Of a stretch of 64,000 nt of DNA, positions 54,829 through 64,000 are shown piece after piece. The DNA lies in contig QYAI01000016.1 of NCBI GenBank assembly GCA_003988855.1, positions 313,648-377,647 on the forward strand, read 5' to 3'. The notes below the pieces were generated by a model. The model saw only the letters and a program-made list of their open reading frames with translations, did no database searches and had not been told where the DNA came from. Each line of letters opens with the position of its first letter. Within the stretch, counting starts at the first letter, position 1. A program made the position numbers and the translations under genes. The DNA comes from Arachnopeziza araneosa (lineage: Eukaryota > Ascomycota > Leotiomycetes > Helotiales > Arachnopezizaceae).

Positions 54829-56321
54829 GATTTGATACCTGTCACGTGAAATTATGAGTTCACTGAGGATTTTCCGGAAGTCAAATTCTCAAAGTTCGGT
54901 TGAGTGTGCTGGTAATATGGAACGCAGAAGCCTTAGAAGGAGAAATTGTTCTTCTACAGGCTGAAGATAAGGACGATTGAGTCAGACCTTAAAAGTGGGA
55001 TGACTGAACGCCTCAGAATGTCAGTAGCTTAAGCCGAAAGAAACCAGAAATGGGGTGTTGAGAATTTGTTGGTGATGATCAAATCAACAGCACTGTTTGA
55101 ACTGAAATGTGGCCGTGGTTTGGTGTGGGTGGCGCCTTCCTGAAATGTTACTCAAAATACTACTCCCGAAAGAATGTTCGTACATGGCAGAACTCGATTT
55201 TCTCTTCCAAGAAACAAAATAAGTTCTGATAAAAAGACGTCAGAAAGAGAACCCTACATTATCTCGGGAATCTGGCAGAGCTATGCTCCCATACTAAAAG
55301 AACAAACACTGCCATCTTGTCATGTTAGATTCACTATCAGTTAGTCGAGCACTAGCATGACTTTAATCACAAGGACCTGCGATGTTTACTATGTCGTACA
55401 AATATCCAGTATCATTCCGAAGTTTTACAAAGTCATAACAGCCAAAACCAAACATAACAAATATCAATGCGAGACTGAAGACAATGACCAACGAAAAGTC
55501 AACGATAAAGACGCACCAAGTTTATCCTAACCAACACTTACAGCAACGATTATCTTTTGTGCCTTGAAAACCATCAAAAGTCCTTAGCCCTATTTATTTA
55601 AGAGTACGTAGATTTCCAAGATCTACAAACTTTTTGAAATCGAGAGCAATAAGCAACAAAGGCACCAACTCCTTTCAACTCACTTGAAAACCTATCAGCA
55701 GATGACTCATCTCCGCCCGCCTCTTGATAGAGATCCTGGAGCCTTCATTCACAGGCGCTTATACCACCAGTACGAAATCTGTGCGCTCACAACATTGTAT
55801 CTCCCTATCTGGGAGTTGATCCACCTTTCCAACAGCTCCATCTTGGAGGGAAACAGATAGGGAGATGAGGAGTAGAAGACTTATGAGGATTTTGAGATCA
55901 AATCCGAGGGCGCAAGAAGCAAGAGGTCGAAGGGGAGTTATTGCAGATTTGAGACAAAGTGTTCATCGACCAAGAGAAAAGCGGACCGTTGGCCAGAGAA
56001 AGCTCGAAATTTGATGGAAGTGCTGCGAGCGAAGGTGATCTTCCCAATGGACCTCGCTTGGGTGGGTCATCAAAGCGGTAAAACAGTGACCTCTGCCAGT
56101 TCCTAAATAGGATGGTGGACCATGTGTCGCCTTAAAAAGGTAACTCAAGAAGACACTCTCGAGAATCAAATCCACGGAATATTCCGCATCTCCAAAGTAA
56201 CAGACACGTTGCGCGACAAGCAAGAGTAGAAAGTAACTTTCCTGGTTGTTTCAAAGTCCATTCTTGTGCAGTTCAAAAGTAATACTCCTTATATACAACT
56301 CTTAAATCTAATATTGACTCT
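54829..56321. other. 1.5 kb gene-free stretch
   Basis: No coding frame is supported. A TCACGTGA-like site (GTCACGTGAA) lies at about 54840, just upstream of the reductase start. Otherwise AT-rich. Confidence 0.5.
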
Positions 56322-57000
56322 CTATTGAAACGTCCGACAAGGGTACCTGTAATCATGTTAGCATTTCTACCTCATTTTTCGCCAAAGGAAACTCACGTCT
56401 CTGGATATGCGTTCTCCTCCGTCAGAGTGTACTTCGCAGCTTTCAAGCTCTGTCCACTCGGAAACGGGGGTAGTCCATCCTTCCCTAACGCTGCCAGTGT
56501 CCCTGTCTTCCCTTCTTTCTTAAAGTACGCACTCAACCCGAGCTCGCCCTCCTGCTTAACCTCCACCAAAGCCGCCTTTCCCGCATCCCCAATCAGTTCC
56601 TTCTTCGGCGCGGTCTCGCTGCCTACACTCAACAGCGCCACTGCATCACCCTGAGTGACTGTCGATAGCTTCGGATACGCCCGTCTCGCGTCCCGCTTCC
56701 AGTACGGATTATCGGCGATGTCTCCCGCAGGGAGGGTGACGGGGTCGACGAAGGAGAAAGGTTCGTTGCTTCCTGGGGCGGGATTTCGGAATTGGGGGTT
56801 CAGAGGGACCCCGTTGGACCGGGTAGGATCGACGGCGAGAACGCGGCGGAAGGTTTCCCAGATGCCAACAGATTGGACCGTGTATTTCTGCTCGAGTTAG
56901 CTGCGATGAGAATGAGGTGGGTTGGAAGGAGGCGCACTTTGTTGACGGGGACAACTCGGCTGGCTACTTGTGCAGCTTTTGCTGCCGTGGCTGATGACAT
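56322..57000 (-). CDS. NADH:ubiquinone oxidoreductase 21-kDa subunit (complex I)
   Basis: Three exons: 57000-56938, 56887-56397 and 56346-56322, 192 residues. MSSATAAKAAQVASRVVPVNKKYTV, read as residues 1-25, and the block GVPLNPQFRNPAPGS...DPVTLPAGDIADNPYWKRD match the fungal 21.3-kDa accessory subunit as I remember it from Neurospora. The last exon gives the conserved end YPCRTFQ. The protein sits in the mitochondrial inner membrane complex. It has no cofactor motif. The start is the ATG at 57000; upstream in frame there is no further ATG. Confidence 0.9.
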
Positions 57001-57534
57001 GATGAGCTTCACCAAGGCAGCGAGGGTCAATTGACTCGTTGGTGTCGAGGAAGCTCTAATAGATGGAGTTTATGTCGCTTTGAAGTCGTTGTAGTTCAAG
57101 GTTCCAGGCGCCGAATTTCTGCCGAACGGCGCTAGTACCTGGGAGCACCAGCATTTGAACTCTTTACGTTCAAACTCAGGATTCCGTTGCTCCCCGAGTA
57201 TGAATTACTTGATCGTGATAGTCTCTGAGATTTTATAGCTTGTTTACCAAAAATTAGGTATAGTCGCAAATCTCGTGAGACAATATCTGGTACAAAATCT
57301 AGCAGCATCCTGCGAACACCACTCCTCAATAAATTCGCAACGTACAGTCAGTTCTGTAAATGGTATTTAAAAAAGAAGCTCGAAATAATATACAATCATT
57401 CTTCGCATTGCTCTAACTATCCAAGCGCGGCCACGCTTCTTACAAGCAAAATAATCCTAACTCCAGTTCACACCCACCATTTTCATGTCCTATTTTTTTC
57501 TTTCAGAGTACATGATTTATCTTCCTCTGCTCCC
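57001..57534. other. Intergenic, nothing recognised
   Basis: Promoter of the complex I gene on one side and 3' flank of the peroxiredoxin gene on the other. AT-rich. Confidence 0.5.
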
Positions 57535-58334
57535 TTAAGCCTCAACTGGCTTTGCATCAGTACTATCCAATATCTCTGCCGTGTCAGCAACTTCAGCAGC
57601 AGTTTCAGCTTTCTCCTCGTCCTCCGTCTTTGAAGCAGTACCATTTACACCATTTGCGGTTGCAGCTTCACCGTCAACAAGCTTCTTCACTACCTCAACT
57701 GTACCAGCTGGAGAGCCTGCTTCAGCAGCCAGGATCTTTCCCGCCTTATCAATAACAAAGACACCGCGTGTGGTTCCTGCAGGCGCTTTCTTCAGGCCAA
57801 TAGCGCCAATGAGTGTAGCGGAAGGGTCGCAGAGAAGGGGATATGGGAGTTTCTGCTTCTCTTTGAAAGAAGTGTTGGCTTTCGGACTATCTTTAGAGAG
57901 ACCAAAGATGGAGAACCCGGTAGCGGTCAAAGGCGCATAATCGTCTCTGAAAAAGCAAGCCTGTTTTGTACCTTTCAAATCGTCAGCTCTGGGAGATTTG
58001 TGAATGGGAAGTAATGAAACATACATCCTGGGGTGGAAGCTTTAGGATAGGTGAAAAGAACAACACCGCCTTTACTCTCCTCCACCAGCTTCTTCAAGGT
58101 TGTCTTCACGCCATCATTGGTCTCAACCTCGCCTCCAAACCCTTCAAGATCAACAGTCTCACCCACCGCCACTTTAGACGCGCTCGTAGCGGTGCCGTTA
58201 GTCTTCTCGGTCTTAGGGGCAATAACCTCTTTGACTTTCGCCACGGCCTTCGCGATGGGGCCTTTCTTCTTGGCTGGCGGAGCTGCGGCAGGCTCAGTAG
58301 CAGGCGCTTTGCGCTTTCGCAACTCAGGAGGCAT
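57535..58334 (-). CDS. dot5: Nuclear-type peroxiredoxin, Dot5/BCP family
   Basis: Two exons: 58334-58025 and 57971-57535, 248 residues. It reduces peroxides with thiols. The N-terminus is basic with nuclear-signal-like runs LRKRKAP and PAKKK. VGETVDLEGF begins the thioredoxin fold. The peroxidatic Cys is in PKASTPGCTKQACFF, and its codon is split by the intron. A second Cys five residues on fits atypical 2-Cys BCP enzymes. PYPLLCDPSATLIGAIGLKK and TRGVFVIDKAGKI complete the fold. The last 45 residues are acidic and Ala-rich, beyond the normal family end. Yeast Dot5 is a nuclear thiol peroxidase. Confidence 0.92.
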
Positions 58335-60403
58335 GTTGGTAATATTTGTAGGAGATGATAGGGTGCTCAGATGCGCGCGGTGTGATTGGCGCAGATAAAC
58401 CTCGGGAGTTATCGAGGACTAGGTTTTGATATGAGATGGCAGACAGAATCGCAAAGCCCGTTCTCAAAGGCAGGCTTGGTTGCGCAGAAGGGGAGTGAAT
58501 CGGACAGGAAGTCGAGAATGAGAAAATTAATGATGGAGCGACGTTGAATCAAAGGGCCGGAAAGCTCCTCGTCGACGCTGCGCCCCCTGGCGCTTCATAT
58601 CCAAAGTCAGGTAATGGCACACAGCTAGAAGGCATGCAGCAAATGAGAGGTCTGTCTGCAAGCACGAAGAACAGGTTTGTCGCACCCGAAACTCCCATTC
58701 CCGCTGCTCCGTGCGCCGCGCCTTGCCATCAGAACCTGGGGAAGGGATTTCGCCTCTTCCTCTGTCCCAAAGGCGTCATTGGCTGACCGACGCCTTTTTC
58801 AGAGAGGCAGAGAAGGCTCACAGGTTGCCAAACCCTTCTCTTCACGAGGTTGTGTGTGATCATCGAGCATAGCGCCAGGAAGAAGATCATTTGATAGTGA
58901 AGGACGCAAGCCACGACGGGATTGATGTTGTGCCACCCGAATCTAACTTTCTACAGCTTTCGATAGATCATCCCTTGTCCAGCTCACGTGAATCCTGGCA
59001 ATTGGCCCTAAAATGAGATCACGTATTTGCATTCCTTGGCCATACTTCGCTAGGAATGGATGAGACAGCCTTTTCCGCGCTCTTGAGACGGTACAGAGCA
59101 CGTCAGGTTCGAGTGATAGCGATTCCGGAGACGGACAGGTAGACTGATTCTGGCTATAATCGCTCCACCGCTAATATGTGTAAGTTAGAGGGCGCTTCGT
59201 CGTGGGTAAGCATAGGAGCCGGTTGTGAGCAGGCTGGTCTCTCCTGGAAAATACCTCAAGAAAGTAATGAAGCGGCTGGAGACTCTGAGGTTGGGGACTT
59301 CCCGAAATAGATATCGAAGCGACCACGTGCGGCCCCTTTCCATCAACGAGCTGGCCGTGCAGACCACTGTGAACTGTAGCTGAGGAGGTTATCAAGTCAT
59401 ATATCAGATTCCTTCTCATGACAACAATATCAGACGGTGATATGTGATTCCTGCTCCTCTAAATTGTGATTTCGGTACAGCTTTCGGTTTCCGCGCATCG
59501 CCCCAAAGAAGCCTCGTTACTCGAAAAGTTTTATATGAGGTGTTGACTTGTTCTCGTTCCCCCAAAGACTTGAAAGCTAGGTACTTGCGTAGCAATCCAA
59601 ATCCGACCAACCTTTCCAATTCAATGTACATCCTAGGCCAAATAAAAAGAAATTCAAACATCTAACCTGCTTGAGTAATGTGTACATTGGCACTTGGAAA
59701 CATCCTGGGATAGACAGACGGCGGGAGATCGAGTCAGGTACGTCACGTGATGCAGAACTCACATGAAATTCGCTGCTCCGCCACTTGCAGTCGAATAAGA
59801 TATGATCTGTGAGAGGTCTATACGTGCTCAGGAACGTTCGGAAGGAGAACGCTGCACGGGAGATGAATAACATGGTGAGTAAGAATGACCTCACCCACTC
59901 AGAGAACAGCGACGATGAAGGTGCAGAATGCGGAGAAATGGAGACGGTGAAGATCCCGAATGAAGGGTCCAAAACTTACAAAAAATTGGCCTCTCGGTGA
60001 CGGCGTGATGCACATGATGAGCGAAGCGTTGGAGGTTTGGCGAGCAACGACGAATTGTTGTTGGCGGAGCTCACCTCCAAACCCGGATTCTTACGGAGCG
60101 ATCCACCCCCCCCAAAATTTCGGCCGTCTGCTAGCGTGGGACCTAATCGAGATTTTTCTCCCTATCGATCTCTTCTATCTACAGCCACTGGCCTTCGACT
60201 TCTCATGTCTCTTCTTCCTATTTCAACATACTTTCGAAGACATTTCACCAGCACGACCATCTTCGATAAGCACCGTTAAATACATACGGGTCTAATCACT
60301 AGAACCTCGGATCTTTCTCGACACTCTCCACGCGACTGGCCAATCTTTTCCTGCACAATCGCAACTAGTACACCCGTTCTCCTGCACTTCGCACACGATC
60401 AAA
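58335..60403. other. 2.1 kb gene-free stretch
   Basis: No gene recognised. CACGTG hexamers occur near 58986 and within a perfect TCACGTGA palindrome near 59742-59749. A run of nine C lies at about 60105-60113. The final 150 bases are CT-rich, as expected for the leader of the next gene. Confidence 0.5.
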
Positions 60404-61030
60404 ATGAAGGTTTTTTCGAATGATGAATCCTTTGACTATTCTTGGGAAGAAGTCTCTACTGCCAACTGGAGGAAATACTGTCCTTGGAATGACAAGTCCA
60501 CGCATGTGATCGCCGTGGATACTGTATCGCGACAGGTTGACCCCGATACCGGCATTGTGAGTCTTGGAGAAAACAGACGCAGAGGGGGATCTTATACTGA
60601 TGTTCCATAGCTACGAACAGAACGGCTCATCACCTGCAAGCAAAGCGCGCCGAAATGGCTCAGCACCTTGATGGGTGGCAATGAAGTATCCCACGTATTC
60701 GAAACTTCCTACGTCGACCCGGCATCAAAGAAAGTTACTATGGTATCATCAAACCTCACTTTTGCGAATATCCTGAACGTCCGAGAAACAGTGGTATACC
60801 AACCCCTCTCCGCGACGCGCACACAATTCGTTCAAGACGCTCAGATCACGGCTGTTTGTGGCGGATGGCAAAAGATCAGAACCGCGGTAGAAGAAGTGAG
60901 CATCGCCAAGTTTGCCGAGAATGCCAAGAAAGGGAAGGAGGGATTCGAATCAGTGTTGGAGATGAGCAGGAGGGTTTTCAGTGAAGAGAAGCAGAGACAA
61001 CGAAGTCAAGAGCAAATGATGATCTCATAA
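60404..61030 (+). CDS. PRELI/MSF1-domain lipid transfer protein (Ups family)
   Basis: Two exons: 60404-60556 and 60611-61030, giving 190 residues. MKVFSNDESFDYSWEEVSTANWRKYCPWN (residues 1-29) is the family start, followed by STHVIAVDTVSRQVDP, LRTERLITCKQSAPKWLS and HVFETSYVDPASKKV. The domain fills nearly the whole protein. Ups proteins move phosphatidic acid or phosphatidylserine across the mitochondrial intermembrane space together with Mdm35. The sequence looks closest to Ups1, but I cannot separate Ups1, 2 and 3 with certainty. Confidence 0.9.
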
Positions 61031-61462
61031 CGATATTGACCTCGAAATCTGTTTCCAAGCTTTCTCTGACGATACCTACGATTTCGCATATTCGATTAGC
61101 GTTTGTTTTCAGCGTTTCTTTCGGGATCGACTAGATGCGATATACAAAAGTCCACTTTGGCGTTGGGGAATAAACATTAGACACGGCGTGTCATGGAGTT
61201 TGCTGCATAATACGGAGATTGCCATATCATAGACTTCGATGGAGAATATCCTCCACGAGTTGTAATTCTACTATTATTAGTGGTATTGGGACGTTGAAGC
61301 GTTAGAATGAAGCAGTAGAGCTTCCGGAGGAGTATATATTCGAGCAGAGGCAATTGTGAGAGAGCGAGTGTAGACCTTGTACTGCTCATTCAATCAACGA
61401 CGATTCGAAACTCTATCGTATTTTGTGCTGCTCAGTTTTTCGTGTCTGGGAATCATCACTGA
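61031..61462. other. Intergenic between convergent genes, nothing recognised
   Basis: AT-rich 3' flanks of the PRELI gene and the uncharacterised gene. Confidence 0.5.
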
Positions 61463-61926
61463 TCATGAACATGAATTCTTCTCCATTTCACAACTCGTAG
61501 TTTTAGCTAAACACCTGCCCTTGTAATCCTCCAACGTTCTCCTAAACTCATCCATCAACACTCCTTTCAATGCACTCTCCGTTACCTCTCTAGCCTGCTC
61601 ATATCTCCTAAAGAAATACAACTCTTCAATAGCGTGCAAAATCAATTGAGATTGAGGTTTCGTTGGATTATCAATAGGAAGGTCCAAGGTCCTCCACAAC
61701 TATCGTCCCTATCATCAGCTCCCAACGCATGCCCAAGGAAATTCCATCAACGAACGAAACGTACCTCCCCAACTTCCACCTTGGCCTTATATTCAGCTTT
61801 CACCTTCTGAAAATCGGCTTCGGATTGGAAATCCCGTGGCAGTCGGTCAAGCTTGGTGTCTGCCGTGGCGTCATCGTCGCCAGAGCTAATCTCAATGTCG
61901 AAGAGGCCGCCGTTCTCATCCTCCAT
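61463..61926 (-). CDS. Uncharacterised small protein, possibly TPR-like helical
   Basis: Two exons: 61926-61765 and 61699-61463, giving 132 residues. I do not recognise the family. The N-terminal 25 residues are acidic (MEDENGGLFDIEISSGDDDA). The rest is predicted helical by eye: FQSEADFQKVKAEYKAKVE, then ILHAIEELYFFRRYEQAREVTESAL, which looks like one TPR-type helix pair. The intron is GT-AG and in phase. The start lies 222 bp from the divergent kinase-like gene, suggesting a shared promoter. Longer in-frame sequence upstream lacks an ATG. Confidence 0.7.
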
Positions 61927-62148
61927 CTTTCTCTCTTTCCCCCCAGGCTCACTCAATCTTCAAGACCTCTTGCGATCCCCGATGTTTTTGGAGTCGAAAA
62001 TGTGCGAGGTGGATTTCGCATCAACGATAAGAAATTTTGATGTGACCCCGCTACCCCACATTGAGCTGCTCGAGCTTCACTCCATTTTTTTGGTGATCAT
62101 TTCATACGCACAACTTGTGCAGTTGCAATTGATATACTTGGATACAAA

Positions 62149-63014
62149 ATGGAGGAACAGGTCGATCGACTTGTCCAGAAAGTATGGAGTGAGTGACTGC
62201 CTACTATTGCATCCACTACTTCTCTTCTCGTCCGAGAACTAACCTCCTCAGTAAAATTCCAAACCATAGCCCCGGATCAACGCCTCTTAATAGCAATATC
62301 CGGAATACCAGGCTCTGGTATTTGACTGACTCAATCTTTCTTCATTTGAAAACCTCTTGCCAACCAAAAAGAATAGGCAAAACAACTCTAGCCACAACCA
62401 TAACTACTCGCCTTAACACCCTACTACTCAACTCGCCTCCTTCAAACTCAAACTCACCACATTCCTTACAAACCGCAACTTACATCCCCATGGATGGGTA
62501 CCACCTCCCCCTTTCCCACCTACACGCCCACCCCGACGCCGCGTACATGCTCTCCCGCCGAGGCGCGCCCTTCACGTTCTCGCCCTCCTTACTCCACACT
62601 CTCATTCTCTCTCTCCGTTCCCCCCTCACGTCCACCTCACCCATGCTCTACGCGCCCTCGTTCTCGCACGCACTGAAGGACCCGGTGGAGGACGACATTG
62701 CCGTGCCACCCACCTCCCGGATCGTTGTCTTGGAAGGAAATTATCTCTCCCTGGGAACGGGGGAGTGGAGGGAGATCGCGGGACTGATGGATGAGTTGTG
62801 GTTTGTAGAGGTGGATTTCGAGGTCGCCGGGAGGAGGTTGGTGAGGAGACATCTCGAGGCGGGAATTGAGAAGGATGAGGTGGAGGCGTGGAGGAGGGTG
62901 AATGAGAATGATTTGGTGAATGGGAAGGAGATTGTTGAGAATAGGGTGGAGGTTGATGAGGTTGTTGTCAGTATGGAGGATGATAATTGGAAGCCAGAAA
63001 TGAAAAGGGGATAG
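62149..63014 (+). CDS. P-loop kinase, uridine kinase/YFH7-like
   Basis: Three exons: 62149-62188, 62252-62317 and 62377-63014, giving 247 residues. The Walker A motif ISGIPGSGKTT is built across intron 2. ATYIPMDGYHLP, RRGAPFTFSP and IVVLEGNYLSLG are the substrate and Walker B-like blocks of the uridine kinase/phosphoribulokinase-like group. LVRRHLEAGIEKDEVEAWRRVNENDL is the typical lid and helix before the C-terminus. Relatives include yeast Yfh7 and pantothenate- or nucleoside-kinase-like proteins. The substrate is unknown. No signal peptide. Confidence 0.88.
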
Positions 63015-63168
63015 AGTGTTATCAGAGTCGATTCGCACATAGCTGGAGTGAGCCACGAAGTACTCAACACCCAGATGCATGACAATTCTGTAAGAAGATG
63101 CTGCATTTCTACCGTTGTGCTAACCTCCAATGTCCCGTGCCTACTTATCAATGAACATCATTGTGCTT

Positions 63169-64000
63169 CTACAAAACAATAAGCCTCTTATAAAATTCTA
63201 AGACCTTCTCCGAGCTTGTTTCCATTCTTCTACCACACTTAATGAGCTCAGTCCAAACAGCCTGATTATTCTCCGCCAGAGTCTCCTCATCGTAAGCTCC
63301 AACAATCAATCCCTCATCTTCAGTAAAATCATCCTCACCACTGCCTATTCTTAGGAATGGTCCATACATTGGCAATGCAACTCTTTGAAGTGCACAGACC
63401 TGAAAAGTAAAAAGCTTGTCGAAGTATGAAATCAGGTATTGCTTTATAGTTAGTGCCAAATCATTGGGCATGCGTTGGTATAAGCTTCGGTTTGTGAGAG
63501 CCGCAAATGTTTCCCGACGATCGTTCGCTAACTGTGATCGAACACAATTAGCTGCTGCTTTACACTGTGAAATAAGTAAAGAGAATACTCGAAAAGGTAA
63601 AAGGAGCTTACATCTGATGTTGGGGATCCCTTGACTGTCAAGCAGGAAGAGGATAAGAATGATAAAAGCACGAAGAACGTAGTGCTAGATTGTAGAATTG
63701 GGCACTCTGGAGGATGAACTTCACGCTCATCTGGCTGGCAGGCGGCTAAAATTCTTCTCGCGAGGCGGTCATATTGTCCGGAGGAATGATCAACTGCAAC
63801 CAGCACATCTACATCCGGAAGCTCAGATATTGCAGTCTCCTCCAAAGTTTGGGTGATAGAAGATATGCTGTCCTCTGGAACGACAGGAACGGGTTTCAAG
63901 GCAAGCCATGGATTTGGAACCAACTTGGCATCTTCACCAATCAGACTATCTTTACCGATTTCCACTATTCTAGAGACTGCTGGAGAAGATCTTGGTCGGT
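63169..64000 (-). CDS. Uncharacterised protein, 5' part beyond the window
   Basis: Two exons visible: 64000-63612 (open at the right edge) and 63531-63169, joined by an 80-nt GT-AG intron in phase 0. The visible part has about 250 residues. I do not recognise the family. It contains VPNPWLALKPVPVVPEDS, DVLVAVDHSSGQYDRLARRIL, a hydrophobic run FFVLLSFLSSSCL, and a C-terminal helical part LANDRRETFAALTNRSLYQR through LEFYKRLIVL. The hydrophobic run could be a buried helix or a membrane span. No catalytic motif is visible. Upstream sequence is needed for any assignment. Confidence 0.65.

Noticed and set aside
1..64000. Secondary-metabolite cluster, transposon or CRISPR array
   Set aside because: No PKS, NRPS, terpene synthase, transposase, reverse transcriptase or regular repeat-spacer pattern was found; the two MFS genes and the laccase are not adjacent to tailoring enzymes.

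Overview
The window is nuclear DNA of a filamentous ascomycete (Pezizomycotina). My impression from protein style is Leotiomycetes/Helotiales, but that is inferred from memory and not tested. Supporting signs are short GT-AG introns of about 42-100 nt with CTAAC/CTGAC-type branch sites, a Cdc10-type septin, a fungal 21-kDa complex I subunit, a CFEM protein, a cupredoxin-type serine-rich secreted protein, an ascomycete-type laccase ending in DSGV, and a recognisable SMN orthologue. I recognise no transposon, virus, CRISPR array or bacterial operon. Most of the window is ordinary euchromatin: about 35 protein genes on both strands.

Layout. 1-3435: minus-strand FHA-forkhead transcription factor, cut by the left edge. 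3436-8246: a 4.8 kb gene-free stretch carrying three diverged copies of a tRNA-like, hairpin-forming repeat. 8247-10332: MFS transporter. 10333-13151: empty. 13152-19691: divergent Tpt1/KptA-like protein, ERCC6L2-type SNF2 helicase, RluA-type pseudouridine synthase. 20136-24391: micro-exon thioesterase, Dal5-type permease, small secreted protein. 25984-31197: laccase, glutathione reductase, CFEM membrane protein. 32198-39543: 4F5/SERF protein, four-TM membrane protein, guanylate kinase, septin Cdc10, mitochondrial L32, Ski8. 39544-43143: mostly empty, with a tRNA-like locus and a PEBP-like gene. 43144-48689: small GPI-type protein, Cce1 resolvase, cupredoxin protein, SMN. 50056-57000: Nop15, FMN-dependent 2-hydroxyacid oxidase convergent with a ketopantoate-reductase-like gene, complex I 21-kDa subunit. 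57535-64000: nuclear-type peroxiredoxin Dot5, PRELI/Ups protein, two uncharacterised genes and a uridine-kinase-like P-loop protein.

How the genes fit together. There is no biosynthetic cluster. Themes are RNA metabolism (Tpt1-like, RluA, Ski8, SMN, Nop15), mitochondrial function (L32, Cce1, complex I subunit, PRELI, possibly dual-targeted glutathione reductase and guanylate kinase), redox defence (glutathione reductase, Dot5) and surface or secreted proteins (laccase, CFEM, cupredoxin, GPI-type). Exon structures were built by hand from splice signals, reading phase and remembered family sequences. Each listed multi-exon model closes in frame. The one exception to normal splicing is a junction in the SNF2 gene.

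The best candidates for something undescribed are the tRNA-like repeat family at 5.78-7.43 kb, whose hairpins differ by paired changes, and the Tpt1-like protein that has lost most catalytic motifs. Gene-free stretches over about 300 bases are listed individually.
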